From Bacteroidota bacterium (GTDB taxonomy: Bacteria > Bacteroidota > Bacteroidia > Chitinophagales > Chitinophagaceae), in assembly GCA_018267915.1 (NCBI GenBank), contig JAFDXN010000034.1:51996-115995 (forward strand): a stretch of DNA of 64,000 nt. Reading direction: 5' to 3'. Below, in pieces: positions 54,878-63,162 of the stretch (positions are counted from its first letter, which is position 1; every line of letters begins with the position of its first letter). The position numbers and the translations under genes were made by a program. The notes under the pieces are model-generated. The model was not told the origin of the DNA. It ran no database searches and was given only the letters and a program-made list of their open reading frames with translations.

Positions 54878-55441
54878 ATGTTGGGTAAACCATATGTCGC
54901 TGTATTCCTGCTTGGCCTTACCCTGCTGCATTTGCCAGCGGCTCCAGCGCAGGAGTTGCTATATTGGAGGGTCGGCAGGCCGCTCACATGGAACGACTTC
55001 AAAGGCCAGCCGACCACGAATAACTGGCGGCATGCAGCTTCTATCCACTTCCATATGTGTGCCGATGTGCTGGAAGGAAAAAACCGCCAGGCCACGATAG
55101 CGATCAGGAGTTTTTGCTACCCGCATAAGAACTGGAAGCGGCCAAACGAGCTCAGCTATCCTTTGCTAAAGCATGAGCAAATACACTTTGACATCACCGA
55201 ACTCTACGCACGGAAAGCCCGCAAGAAGATAGCTGAGTGCAAGTGCTGGTACCGCAGCAACGGGCACTTCCGCTACGGGAAACTGGGCCGCATCTATCAC
55301 CGCTACTGGTGGGCTTGCTGCATAGCCGAAATGTGCTATGATATACAAACCCGCCATTCGCTACGCAGCATGCAACAGGACCGTTGGAATAGCAAAGTTG
55401 CGCGCAAGTTAGCTGCCTACAGGCAGTATGCGCAAAATTGA
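54878..55441 (+). CDS. DUF922-type putative secreted Zn-peptidase
   Basis: A 187-residue protein with signal peptide (1-24). It has a metzincin-like HEQIH motif in LLKHEQIHFDITELYAR (HExxH), and the segment LTWNDFKGQPTTN typical of DUF922. The C-terminal half is basic and Cys-containing (ECKCWYRS). Activity is inferred from the motif only. Confidence 0.82.
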   Translation: MLGKPYVAVFLLGLTLLHLPAAPAQELLYWRVGRPLTWNDFKGQPTTNNWRHAASIHFHMCADVLEGKNRQATIAIRSFCYPHKNWKRPNELSYPLLKHEQIHFDITELYARKARKKIAECKCWYRSNGHFRYGKLGRIYHRYWWACCIAEMCYDIQTRHSLRSMQQDRWNSKVARKLAAYRQYAQN

Positions 55442-55449
55442 GCTGCTGG

Positions 55450-55659
55450 CTAACTGTTATCCATTGCTCCTGTGAACCATGTCATCTTTGTGCAATTGGC
55501 ACAGATAAATACCGTCGCAAAAGCGTTAGTGAGGCTGCCACGATAATGTATCATAATGTCTTCCTGGTTAAAGGTGCCGTTGCCGCAATGGCTGCAGGTA
55601 AGTTGCTTTTCTTTCACCGTATATGGTTGTGGTTCGGCTTCTTTTTTGAAGATGCTCAT
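55450..55659 (-). CDS. Small zinc-ribbon protein
   Basis: A 69-residue protein from ATG 55659 (MSIFKKEAEPQPYTVKEK). Two CxxC pairs, LTCSHCGN and FICANCTK, form a zinc ribbon. Similar small zinc-ribbon proteins are common hypothetical genes. The longer frame to 55746 overlaps AlkB and is rejected. Confidence 0.75.
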   Translation of the reverse strand: MSIFKKEAEPQPYTVKEKQLTCSHCGNGTFNQEDIMIHYRGSLTNAFATVFICANCTKMTWFTGAMDNS

Positions 55660-55736
55660 GGTAATGGTTTTGACAGCAATATAATTCTTTTGCATTTCGC
55701 TAAGACCACTGGCCCGCTTTATGTAGTAAGTTACCG

Positions 55737-56303
55737 ATGAACACATTGTTTCCTATCCCACCGCAACAGCCGGAGGGATTTAGCTATATCGAGAATTTCA
55801 TTAGCACGGAGGAAGAACGCGGGCTGGTGGAAGTCATAGCAGGGCTTCAACTGCGTACTTTTACCTTTCGTGGCTATGAAGCTAAAAGGCTGGTGCGCAG
55901 CTATGGTTATGATTATCACTTTGATAGCCGCAGTATATCGAAAGGGGAGGAAGTGCCCGGCGGATTGCATCTCCTCATCGATAAAGTAGCAAGTCATTTA
56001 TCTATTGAGGCAGATGCATTTGCCGAAGTGCTGGTTACCGAATATCCGCCAGGAGCAGTGATCAATTGGCACCGAGATGCTCCACCGTTCGATCTAATCG
56101 CAGGCATTTCCCTGCAGGCCGACTGCAACTTTCGCCTGCGGCCTTATGATAAGGCAAAACAGGGACGAAATGCTATTGTTTCTTTCCCCGTACTTCGGCG
56201 CTCCCTATACGTAATGCAAGGCCCGGCCCGGAGTGACTGGGAGCATAGTATTATGCCCGTAAAGAGCCAACGCTATTCTGTCACGCTCAGAACCCTGAGA
56301 TAG
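55737..56303 (+). CDS. AlkB-like 2OG-Fe(II) dioxygenase
   Basis: A 188-residue oxygenase of the AlkB family, which repairs alkylated bases by oxidative demethylation. Ligands: H and D in INWHRDAPPF, distal H in DWEHSIM and 2OG-binding R in RYSVTLRTLR. YPPGAVINWHRD and ERGLVEVIAGLQL segments are typical. Transcribed rightward, divergent from the zinc-ribbon gene 77 bases away. Confidence 0.88.
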   Translation: MNTLFPIPPQQPEGFSYIENFISTEEERGLVEVIAGLQLRTFTFRGYEAKRLVRSYGYDYHFDSRSISKGEEVPGGLHLLIDKVASHLSIEADAFAEVLVTEYPPGAVINWHRDAPPFDLIAGISLQADCNFRLRPYDKAKQGRNAIVSFPVLRRSLYVMQGPARSDWEHSIMPVKSQRYSVTLRTLR

Positions 56304-56459
56304 CGCCTGTCATCAAGGCACACCGTAAGGCCTGAGGATGCAGGTAATGCTTGTGATGTTTAGCTGGAACTATCCTGTGGGTAACCGGTTACCGGTAGTA
56401 TAGTAGTTACTTTTAGAAAGCGCCTGTTGATAATTTGCAGCCAAAATAAACAGACGAAC

Positions 56460-56993
56460 ATGGCAACTACAAAATGGACACTGGATCCAACGCACAGCAC
56501 ACTTGGCTTCAAGATCCGGCACCTGATGATAACGAATGTTTCCGGATCTTTTAAAACCTTTTCGGTGAACGTAGATACGGAAGAAGCAGACTTTAATAAT
56601 GCTGAGATAACCGCGGAGGCCGATATGGCTTCCATATTCACCAACAATGAGCAGCGCGATGCCCACCTGCGCAATTCAGACTTCTTCGAAATTGATGCCC
56701 ATCCTAAACTTACTTTCAGGTCGACTGCCGTTGAGAAGAACGGCAGCGATGCTTTTGCCCTGAATGGCGAGTTGACGATGAAAGGTGTTACCAAACCGGT
56801 GGCGCTGCAGGTAGCGTTCAACGGTATTACCAAAGATCCATGGGGCAATGAACGTGCAGGCTTTGAGATCAAAGGCAAGATCAACCGTAGCGACTGGGGC
56901 ATCAACTTCAACAGCGCCCTTGAAGCAGGCGGCATGGTGCTGGGCGAAGAGGTGAAGATAGAAAGCGAAATAGAGCTTATAAAGCAGGTTTGA
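56460..56993 (+). CDS. YceI-family lipocalin-like protein
   Basis: A 177-residue protein from ATG 56460 (MATTKWTLDPTHSTLGFKIRH), a lipocalin-fold isoprenoid-binding family. WTLDPTHSTLGFKI at the start and FEIKGKINRSDWGINFNS near the end match the family. No signal peptide is present, so it is cytoplasmic, unlike many YceI relatives. Confidence 0.9.
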   Translation: MATTKWTLDPTHSTLGFKIRHLMITNVSGSFKTFSVNVDTEEADFNNAEITAEADMASIFTNNEQRDAHLRNSDFFEIDAHPKLTFRSTAVEKNGSDAFALNGELTMKGVTKPVALQVAFNGITKDPWGNERAGFEIKGKINRSDWGINFNSALEAGGMVLGEEVKIESEIELIKQV

Positions 56994-57081
56994 TAGGGGA
57001 AGCTGGTGGGTTTCTCGTTCAATATAGCGAAGAGGTTGGTGAGACATCCAAAAATATTATTTCTCATCTTATTTTTTTTCT

Positions 57082-57089
57082 TATCTTTG
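57082..57089 (+). promoter_or_regulatory. -7 element of the cold-shock gene
   Basis: TATCTTTG is a perfect TAnnTTTG box in an AT-rich region, 28 bases before the ATG at 57118. Confidence 0.6.
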
Positions 57090-57117
57090 TGCTTTATTAA
57101 TTTTTCAAATTTTCAGA

Positions 57118-57309
57118 ATGCAAGAAGGTACAGTTAAATTTTTCAATGAAACCAAAGGTTTCGGCTTCATCACTCCATCGGCAGGTGGCCCTGATGTTTT
57201 TGTTCACGTTTCCGGCCTCGTAAGCGAGATTCGCGAAAACGACCGCGTGTCGTATGAAGTACAAAATGGTAAAAAAGGTTTGAATGCGGTTAATGTAACC
57301 GTGATATAA
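57118..57309 (+). CDS. Cold-shock-domain RNA chaperone
   Basis: A 63-residue CspA-family RNA-binding protein with RNP1-like KGFGFITP and RNP2-like VFVHVSGL. It melts structured RNA and may act as an antiterminator. A hairpin terminator follows within 20 bases of the stop; the AT-rich leader holds the promoter. Confidence 0.93.
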   Translation: MQEGTVKFFNETKGFGFITPSAGGPDVFVHVSGLVSEIRENDRVSYEVQNGKKGLNAVNVTVI

Positions 57310-57327
57310 TTTTATTGCATCATTTCG

Positions 57328-57359
57328 AAGCCGCCGCCTCCACAAGAGGTGGCGGCTTT
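57328..57359 (+). terminator. Terminator of the cold-shock gene
   Basis: A 13-bp GC-rich stem (57328-57340 with 57346-57358) with one G-T pair and a 5-base loop, followed by TTTGTTTTA. Confidence 0.8.
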
Positions 57360-57496
57360 GTTTTAGTATTGGTCCATCTTACCACAATACCCATTTGCTT
57401 ATCAGTGACCGCCAGGGAAATGGCAACCAATTCCCCAGGCATTATCTTTTCCGCACGATCCTTTGAGTTAATTCACGGATTTATCCACAGGGTAGC

Positions 57497-57523
57497 TTGG
57501 TATGGTTTTGTTTAATAAATTTG
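57497..57523 (+). promoter_or_regulatory. Promoter of the response-regulator gene
   Basis: TTG at 57497-57499 and a perfect TAAATTTG at 57516-57523 are spaced by 16 bases; ATG 57567 follows 44 bases later. Confidence 0.55.
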
Positions 57524-57566
57524 CCATATAGTTAAACATTCAGCAGGGTTTAAATCAGGCGTACGT

Positions 57567-58007
57567 ATGACCGATAGCACATTCACCAGGGATATTTTAA
57601 TTGCCGACGACGATACTGACGATGTTGACATTTTTAAGATGGCGATGGATGACATTAATGTTCCTTATATCATCCGTCATGCTGAAAACGGCGACAGGCT
57701 ATTTGTCCTGTTAAAAGACCGGCTCCCTTATATACTGTTCCTCGATATCCGGATGCCTTGTAAAGACGGCATGGCGTGTATCGCCGAGATCAGGCAAAAT
57801 AAGGAGTACGATCAGCTACCTGTTATTATGTACACTTCCAATTCGTGGGAGAGCATTACTGAAGAATCATTCAGGAAGGGAGCCAATTTCTACCTGCCCA
57901 AGCCGGAAAAGTTTGAGCAACTCACCGATAAACTAAAAAAGATATTCTCGATAGACTGGCAGCAGCAGGTTCATTATCCCCCGCAAAGCGAGTTTATTTT
58001 AAAGTAG
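57567..58007 (+). CDS. Single-domain response regulator (CheY-like)
   Basis: A 146-residue receiver domain without an output domain. Acidic triad: DDD (about 14-17, IADDDTDD) and phospho-acceptor Asp61 or near in YILFLDIRMPCKDG; the conserved Thr/Ser (MYTSNS) and Lys (YLPKP) are present. Such proteins act through partner contact, often with kinases. Followed 84 bases later by the degenerate LuxR-type regulator. Confidence 0.9.
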   Translation: MTDSTFTRDILIADDDTDDVDIFKMAMDDINVPYIIRHAENGDRLFVLLKDRLPYILFLDIRMPCKDGMACIAEIRQNKEYDQLPVIMYTSNSWESITEESFRKGANFYLPKPEKFEQLTDKLKKIFSIDWQQQVHYPPQSEFILK

Positions 58008-58091
58008 AGATACCTCTATGTAACGGAGGAGTAGATCCTCATTGCTGTTGAAAAACTAACAATATCGCGTCTATATTATTATATTAGATGT

Positions 58092-58739
58092 ATGAAACGA
58101 AAAACTATCAATCTTGTACTCGCAGGACCTCAAACTATTTATCGGAAAGCTCTGGCTCATCTATTGGTATCATCGGGACCGTACCGGGTCGTGGCTGAGA
58201 CAGATGATATTGATAGCATCTTTCAGAAACTAGACAAGCTGGAGAACTTGATGGCAAGTTTCATAATAGATTCCGATATGCCGGGCCTGTATCCAAAGAT
58301 AAAACTACTGAAACGGAGATGGCCGGAGGCAAAGGTCCTTGTTTTGTTTTCCCATAAAAGCGAATTCGGGATACATAGTTTGCTGCGACTGGGCGTGAAT
58401 GGTGTATTGCTAAAAACATGTAAGGAGAGGAACCTGTATAAAGCGATAGACGAGATAAACGCCGAAGGATACCATTATAATGATCTCGCCGGCAAAGAAC
58501 TCTTCGAGGCGATAAGATGGAGGGAACTAAGGGTACCCCAGTTTATGCCTAAACATCAGTACTTCTTGTCGCTTTGCGCGGGGCCAAAACGGTATGAAGA
58601 TATGATGAAGCCTTTGGAGGTAACGAGCTACAGGTCGGTGGAAGGTTACCGCAACAAGTCTTACAAGATATTGAACGTTAACAATCGTGGCGAACTTGTG
58701 GCATTCGCACTTAAGGCAGGTCTGATCCACCTCACGTAA
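58092..58739 (+). CDS. Degenerate NarL-like response regulator
   Basis: A 215-residue protein. The receiver (about 1-125) keeps a likely phospho-acceptor Asp in FIIDSDMPGLYP, but the first acidic pair is replaced (NLVLAGPQTIYRK). The C-terminal output (about 150-215) has a diverged LuxR HTH: SVEGYRNKSYKILNVNNRGELVAFALKAGLIHL. Phosphorylation and DNA binding may therefore be altered. Confidence 0.75.
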   Translation: MKRKTINLVLAGPQTIYRKALAHLLVSSGPYRVVAETDDIDSIFQKLDKLENLMASFIIDSDMPGLYPKIKLLKRRWPEAKVLVLFSHKSEFGIHSLLRLGVNGVLLKTCKERNLYKAIDEINAEGYHYNDLAGKELFEAIRWRELRVPQFMPKHQYFLSLCAGPKRYEDMMKPLEVTSYRSVEGYRNKSYKILNVNNRGELVAFALKAGLIHLT

Positions 58740-58989
58740 TACCGGATGCCCTATCGGAACATCTGTAGGAACGGGGTAGCTGGAAGCAAATAATCATATC
58801 CATACGCAAGACACATTGGTTTGTTGTCAGGGGCGTTACAAGCGCTGTGCCGTTGCGTACTCGTTCCAAACGAGGACGAGTGGGGCATAGGGCTACTTAA
58901 TAAACCGTTAAAGTCGTAGCCGCCGACCGCGCAATGCTAAAATAATAGGTTCAGGCTCTGTACTTTGTGCCCGATCTCAAGCTCAGGTT

Positions 58990-60405
58990 ATGCAACGCGC
59001 CGTCTTCGTTTTTATGTTATCGCAATTACTTTCGTCCAATGCGCTCTATGCAGGCAGCGTCAGGATCCATGGCAAGATCGCCAATCCGCTCTCCGGGCAG
59101 ATCACCTTCTCGACCTATGACGGTATGTTGGAATATAGCGAAGTGCAGCGTACTGCTAACCTGGATAAATACGGAAATTTTTCTTTAGTATTTCCCATCA
59201 CTGCCGACTATATGGATATCAGTTTGCAGCACGGCGACCAGGCTTCCGAACTGTTTCTTCGCGATGGCGACGATGTAACTATGAGCCTTGATGCAAAGGA
59301 TTTCGATAAGACCTTGCGCTATAGCGGTAAAGGAGCCGCAACCGCCAACTTTGCTGCAATGCACGTGCTGGACAATGGTTTGGGTCAGCAGTTTGGCGCA
59401 AACCTGCAGCCACTGATGGCGAAAGGGCCGGAGGAGTTCATGAGTGCGAGCAAGGATATGCTGCAGAAAGAACTCGATTACCTGCAAAGCCACAAAGATG
59501 GCCTGCCTGCCGCCTTTATAAAGAACTGGACAGCTAAGCTCTCTTACACCATGTATTACGACTGGCTCATTTATCCCGCCTATCACCAGATGATGACTAA
59601 GAAAGAGCACCCGCTGCAGGAAATACCGAAGGAGAATTACCAGGTGTCGGCTAGCATACCTATGGTTTTTGATGACAGCTACCTGAGCATCTCCTCATAC
59701 AGGAACCTGGTGGGCAGCATATTCGACAACCGTACCGGTGGGCTCGACAGCCTGCATGCTAAGCTGTACCGGCAAAACGACAGCGCCGCTATATTGGCCA
59801 GGAAATGGCTGCCTGCCAAAAGCAGGGAGTTCTATTTCGCCCACAAAGTGTATGGCGAAATGGACTATGCCAGCGTTAGCAAGGCCGACTCCGACTACTA
59901 TGCGTTTAAAAAAATGTATCCTGGAAGCCACTACATGCCCGTCCTGGACAAGGCTGTAAAGCTGAAAAGGAAACTGGGCGCGGGCCAGCCTGCGCTTGAC
60001 TTTGCCTTTACCTCACTCGACGGAAGAAAGATGAAGCTTTCAGACCTCAGGGGCAAGGTAGTATTGCTCGACTTTTGGGCCAGCTGGTGCGGACCATGTA
60101 TGCAGGAACTGCCATCGACCAAAAAAGTGGAGGAGCACTTCAAGGGTCGTGACGTGGTGTTCCTGAACGTATCTATCGACGACGACACCACCGCCTGGAA
60201 AAAAGCCATAGAGAAGAAGCAGATAGAAGGGATAAACGTATGCCAGCCTGGTGGGTGGAAATCGCCGATAGCAGCTAAATATGGCGTACAGGGCGTGCCA
60301 GTATACTTTCTCATCGATAAACAGGGACGATTCGTTACAGAGACCACACCTCGCCCCAGCGAGACGGATAAGCTTACAGACCTCATAGAGCAAGCGCTGC
60401 ATTAA
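58990..60405 (+). CDS. DUF4369 plus TlpA-type thiol-disulfide oxidoreductase
   Basis: A 471-residue envelope protein with a signal peptide (1-21). An N-terminal DUF4369 domain (about 25-130) is followed by a helical linker and a C-terminal TlpA/ResA-like thioredoxin domain with DFWASWCGPC (C367, C370). These periplasmic reductases support cytochrome c maturation or sulfur redox; the DUF4369 part is typical of Bacteroidota. It is a single-gene unit. Confidence 0.9.
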   Translation: MQRAVFVFMLSQLLSSNALYAGSVRIHGKIANPLSGQITFSTYDGMLEYSEVQRTANLDKYGNFSLVFPITADYMDISLQHGDQASELFLRDGDDVTMSLDAKDFDKTLRYSGKGAATANFAAMHVLDNGLGQQFGANLQPLMAKGPEEFMSASKDMLQKELDYLQSHKDGLPAAFIKNWTAKLSYTMYYDWLIYPAYHQMMTKKEHPLQEIPKENYQVSASIPMVFDDSYLSISSYRNLVGSIFDNRTGGLDSLHAKLYRQNDSAAILARKWLPAKSREFYFAHKVYGEMDYASVSKADSDYYAFKKMYPGSHYMPVLDKAVKLKRKLGAGQPALDFAFTSLDGRKMKLSDLRGKVVLLDFWASWCGPCMQELPSTKKVEEHFKGRDVVFLNVSIDDDTTAWKKAIEKKQIEGINVCQPGGWKSPIAAKYGVQGVPVYFLIDKQGRFVTETTPRPSETDKLTDLIEQALH

Positions 60406-60537
60406 GGGGCCTGTCGTTAGCCCGCCGTGTAACATGGCCTTCCGATATGTCAAAGAGCTTTGTTGTGAAATCTTGAACTTGTTCTAACTGTCTTCTTCGG
60501 TCGCGTTCCCAGACATTTACTTCGGGTTGCCACGATA

Positions 60538-61239
60538 TCAACGATGCACAGTGTGCGAGTTAGAAGTGATGAACTGCACTATATCGAGGCCAGCCTTGAG
60601 AACCGGTGCGCTCAATGAATCGGACTGCATCACATCAATTTTTCCTTCACCAAAGTAAAGGCCATCTGAAACCAGGAAACTGATCCTGCAGTCGCCTTTG
60701 GCGGGGCAGGGGCGCCTGGCCTTTTTCCATGGACCTGTGGCATCTACAACTTTCGTTGCAGCAGTAAATATGCTCGTTTTCAGATCTTCGGATCCTGAGG
60801 TGCGAGATTCCCAGAATGCCATTTTGCCTGTATAATTAATGTAGCGCATAGACCCATCGCTAAATACGGCAACTACATCCAGTCCTTCGGGAAGCGCAAC
60901 CTCAATGATAATGCCATACAGCACTCTTTTGCTAATTTTCACGCCACTGGCCCGCAGTACGTTACATGCGAGCATCTTCTGTCTTCCTTCCAGCGACTTA
61001 TCGTCGAGCAATGCGAGGAGCTTTGCTGTATCTGGTTTTTCTGCTAGCAGTTCGTCGTAAGGATAGCCGGCGGCTTTGCCCGAGCGACGCCAAAGATCTA
61101 CATTGTCGCAAAAGAGTAACTCGTAGATGAAGTTCGCGCTTTCTGTTTTGTAGGGTTGGTCCGCTCGCTTAGCCAATGAATGGATGGGGCCGGAGCAAAT
61201 CAATATAAGCAGGACAGACAGGTGTCGTAGTTTTCTCAT
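60538..61239 (-). CDS. Secreted hypothetical protein
   Basis: A 233-residue protein with signal peptide (about 1-22). The mature part contains ESANFIYELLFCDNVDLWRR, IIIEVALPEGLDVVAVF and CPAKGDCRISFLVSDG. Probably periplasmic. No family recognised. The gene sits beside the insertion-damaged locus, on the same strand as it. Confidence 0.6.
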   Translation of the reverse strand: MRKLRHLSVLLILICSGPIHSLAKRADQPYKTESANFIYELLFCDNVDLWRRSGKAAGYPYDELLAEKPDTAKLLALLDDKSLEGRQKMLACNVLRASGVKISKRVLYGIIIEVALPEGLDVVAVFSDGSMRYINYTGKMAFWESRTSGSEDLKTSIFTAATKVVDATGPWKKARRPCPAKGDCRISFLVSDGLYFGEGKIDVMQSDSLSAPVLKAGLDIVQFITSNSHTVHR

Positions 61240-61275
61240 TGCAGCTAAAATACAATTTAAATAATGACCGGATCG

Positions 61276-61564
61276 TTACCGCCTACGGTCGCGCTTTGCC
61301 ATTTTTTTCCAGCTTTCGAATACTTTTTGAACGTAGTCGGGATCGTTGGGGTCGGGTTCTTCGCCCGCACTTTTGCTTTTTCGTCCCGCCTTTGCCGGGA
61401 TCTTTGACTTTTTATTTTCGGACGTAGGGTCGGGGAGTTTTTTGAGGTCAGGTGGTTGATTATTAGTGGGTTTGGGTGGGTTTTGTGATTGTTGTGTCGC
61501 TTCTGGTTTACTTCCTGTTTGGTTCTGATTTGGTTCTTGTTTTTGCTGGTCGTCCGCGTGCCTT
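61276..61564 (-). pseudogene. C-terminal fragment of HTH protein gene split by the IS
   Basis: This minus-strand frame, just left of the element, encodes about 96 residues with RHADDQQKQEP, then a basic and Pro-rich linker and PDPNDPDYVQKVFESWKKMA, ending RDRRR before TAA 61276. It has no start of its own and continues the gene whose N-terminal part lies at the other side of the IS. Confidence 0.7.
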
Positions 61565-61565
61565 G

Positions 61566-61647
61566 TCCTGAAATCACTTTACACCTTGGTGAGATAATCC
61601 TGATTTTACTTTACATGACATTTTGTTAGTCCTGAAATAGGTTTACA
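61566..61647. repeat. Three 32-bp-spaced direct repeats at one end of the IS
   Basis: Copies TCCTGAAATCACTTTACA (61566-61583), TCCTGATTTTACTTTACA (61598-61615) and TCCTGAAATAGGTTTACA (61630-61647) occur at exactly 32-bp intervals. They share the TCCTGA...TTTACA pattern with each other and with the right inverted repeat. Likely transposase binding sites. Confidence 0.75.
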
Positions 61648-61676
61648 GTTTCAAATATGCTGTAAAATTAGCTTAT

Positions 61677-62591
61677 TTAAGTCATAACCAACCTCCTTTT
61701 CCATTTAGCTTTTAAATGTCCTTGTCGCTGATGCGCTTGTTCCGGTGTCAGGTAGTCGCAGCTCGAATGTGGCCGCAGGTGATTATAAGCATGTACCGCA
61801 TTGCTAACGGCTGCCTGCGCTTGTTCAAAGCTGCTGAACTCGCTATCGAGAGTAAACTCTTCTTTGAGAATGCCGTTTACACGCTCTGCAATGGCATTCT
61901 CATATGGATCGCCTTTCTCGGTCATGCTGATCGTTAGGCCCTTGTCGGTCAGCAGCGTTGTGTACTCTGCGCAACAGTATTGCAGGCCTCTGTCGGAATG
62001 ATGGATCAGTGTCTGCGCCGTTTGATATTGCAAGCTACTCAGCGCCATGTTCAGTGCAAAGAGCGGTCCTTCCTTTTTAAGAGAAGGGTGCAACTTATAG
62101 CCGACGATCTTTCGGGAATAGGCATCGGTCACCAGGCTCAGGTAACAAAAACCATCCTTCATACTGAGGTAGGTGATATCGCTTACCCACAGGTGATTGG
62201 GCCGCAGCACTTCCAGTTCCTTTACCAGGTTAGGGTACTTACGGAAAGGATGGTTCGAATCGGTCGTGTTGGTACGTTTACGCTTACGCCGCCGCACCAG
62301 CAACCCATATTCGTCCAGTAAATCAAAGAGCTTATCCCTGCCTATAGTGATACCATGCTGCTGCAGCGTACCTGTAAGCAGGTAGTGCAGTTTACGGGTG
62401 CCGATACGGGGCATCTGCTGCCTTATATCTTTTACCCTTTTGATCACAATGCTGTCGCGCAGGCTTTCATCCTGTTTGCTCCACCACTGTTCGTACCAGG
62501 CTTGTCTTGTCTTGCCAAACAGCCCGCAGATCGTTTTAATGCCTGTCTGCGGGTAATACTGCTTTACTCTTTCGGCTGTTTGGCACCATAG
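61677..62591 (-). CDS. IS3-type transposase OrfB (DDE integrase core)
   Basis: The integrase-core reading frame. The frame downstream of the A AAA AAC site is open from 62591, so OrfA and OrfB can be joined by -1 frameshifting; an internal start at GTG 62447 is another possibility. After VKQYYPQTGIKT the HTH_21 domain (RQAWYEQ...IRQQMPRIGTRKL) leads to the rve core with DDE residues in WVSDITYLSM (D), HHSDRGLQYC (D) and NAIAERVNGILKEE (E). Integrase motifs are intact. Confidence 0.88.
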   Translation of the reverse strand, partial: LWCQTAERVKQYYPQTGIKTICGLFGKTRQAWYEQWWSKQDESLRDSIVIKRVKDIRQQMPRIGTRKLHYLLTGTLQQHGITIGRDKLFDLLDEYGLLVRRRKRKRTNTTDSNHPFRKYPNLVKELEVLRPNHLWVSDITYLSMKDGFCYLSLVTDAYSRKIVGYKLHPSLKKEGPLFALNMALSSLQYQTAQTLIHHSDRGLQYCCAEYTTLLTDKGLTISMTEKGDPYENAIAERVNGILKEEFTLDSEFSSFEQAQAAVSNAVHAYNHLRPHSSCDYLTPEQAHQRQGHLKAKWKRRLVMT

Positions 62592-62959
62592 TTTTTTCTT
62601 AGGTCGATACCCAGCTCGGTACTGGCAAGATCAGCCATCGTCTCCCAGGCGAAGTTCTTCATCTGTTCGTACTCCAGCTTCCTTTTTAACTCCTCTACTT
62701 GCTTTTGGAGTGCCTCCAGGTTCTTTTGTTCCTGCTCGGTCATGGGGGAAAGAATGATTTCTCCTGCAAGTTCGTCATTAAATCGCTTCTTCCACTCATG
62801 GATACGTTTGCCATCCACACCATACTTCTGACCTAGCTGGTTCAAGCTTAAATCCCCAGCCAGATACTCCCTAACAATTTTACGTTGAACTACAGGGTCA
62901 TACTTCTGATTACCGCCTTTTTGGCACTTACGACCCGTACTTAATTTTGATGTGTCCAT
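62564..62959 (-). CDS. IS3-type transposase OrfA (HTH protein)
   Basis: A 131-residue protein with an N-terminal helix-turn-helix (SLNQLGQKYGVDGKRIHEWKK) and a C-terminal leucine-zipper-like coil (TEQEQKNLEALQKQVEELKR) for dimerisation. It binds the IS ends. The slippery A AAA AAC (62597-62591) lies 27 bases before its stop and is open into OrfB in the -1 frame. Confidence 0.88.
   Translation of the reverse strand: MDTSKLSTGRKCQKGGNQKYDPVVQRKIVREYLAGDLSLNQLGQKYGVDGKRIHEWKKRFNDELAGEIILSPMTEQEQKNLEALQKQVEELKRKLEYEQMKNFAWETMADLASTELGIDLRKNYGAKQPKE
62591..62597 (-). promoter_or_regulatory. Candidate -1 ribosomal frameshift site
   Basis: On the minus strand the heptamer A AAA AAC is in the OrfA frame; the -1 frame continues CTA TGG TGC and is open through OrfB. 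No sequence evidence of a downstream pseudoknot has been checked. Confidence 0.6.
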
Positions 62960-62962
62960 CTT

Positions 62963-62981
62963 TTACACGTTTAACGTGTAA
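62963..62981. promoter_or_regulatory. Palindrome upstream of OrfA
   Basis: TTACACGTTTAACGTGTAA is a near-perfect 19-base palindrome just before OrfA and overlapping the right inverted repeat. Probable operator or transposase site. Confidence 0.5.
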
Positions 62982-63029
62982 GGTTTTTCTAGGACTAGAC
63001 AGCGGGAGATTGTCCGTGTTTTCGTAGGG

Positions 63030-63048
63030 TCCCGAAACAAGTTCGGGA
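63030..63048. repeat. REP-like hairpin in the coding linker
   Basis: A 7-bp stem TCCCGAA/TTCGGGA with loop ACAAG. The minus-strand sequence encodes RHPELVSGP, a characteristic translated-repeat peptide. It lies within the disrupted HTH gene. Confidence 0.6.
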
Positions 63049-63144
63049 TGACGGTTTTTTTGATCAGTTCCTTGATCGGGCTGGGGTGGTGGGCCCGACT
63101 GTACACACCCCTGTTCCGAAACAACATCCGTTGTTTGCGGAACG

Positions 63145-63162
63145 TCCCCTCTCAAGAGGGGA
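63145..63162. repeat. CCCCTC/GAGGGG hairpin in the coding linker
   Basis: A 7-bp stem (63145-63151 with 63156-63162) and TCAA loop, then a T run on the plus strand; on the minus strand it encodes ENPLLRGDVPQ. A second CCCCTC-type hairpin is at 63955-63977. Confidence 0.6.

Larger units (their letters stand above)
61565..62995 (-). mobile_element. IS3-family insertion sequence
   Basis: The element carries OrfA (HTH) and OrfB (DDE) transposase frames on the minus strand. Inverted terminal sequences can be aligned: GTCCTGAAATCACTTTACAC from 61565 and the reverse of CGTGTAAGGTTTTTCTAGGAC at 62975-62995 share about 15 of 20 positions. The left end bears three direct repeats of 18 bp every 32 bp. 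The exact ends and any target duplication are not clear. It disrupts an HTH gene. Confidence 0.8.

Noticed and set aside
61257..61577. 106-aa minus-strand low-complexity frame beside the IS
   Set aside because: A different frame of the same strand encodes a continuous tail of the split HTH gene ending at TAA 61276; this frame is low-complexity only.
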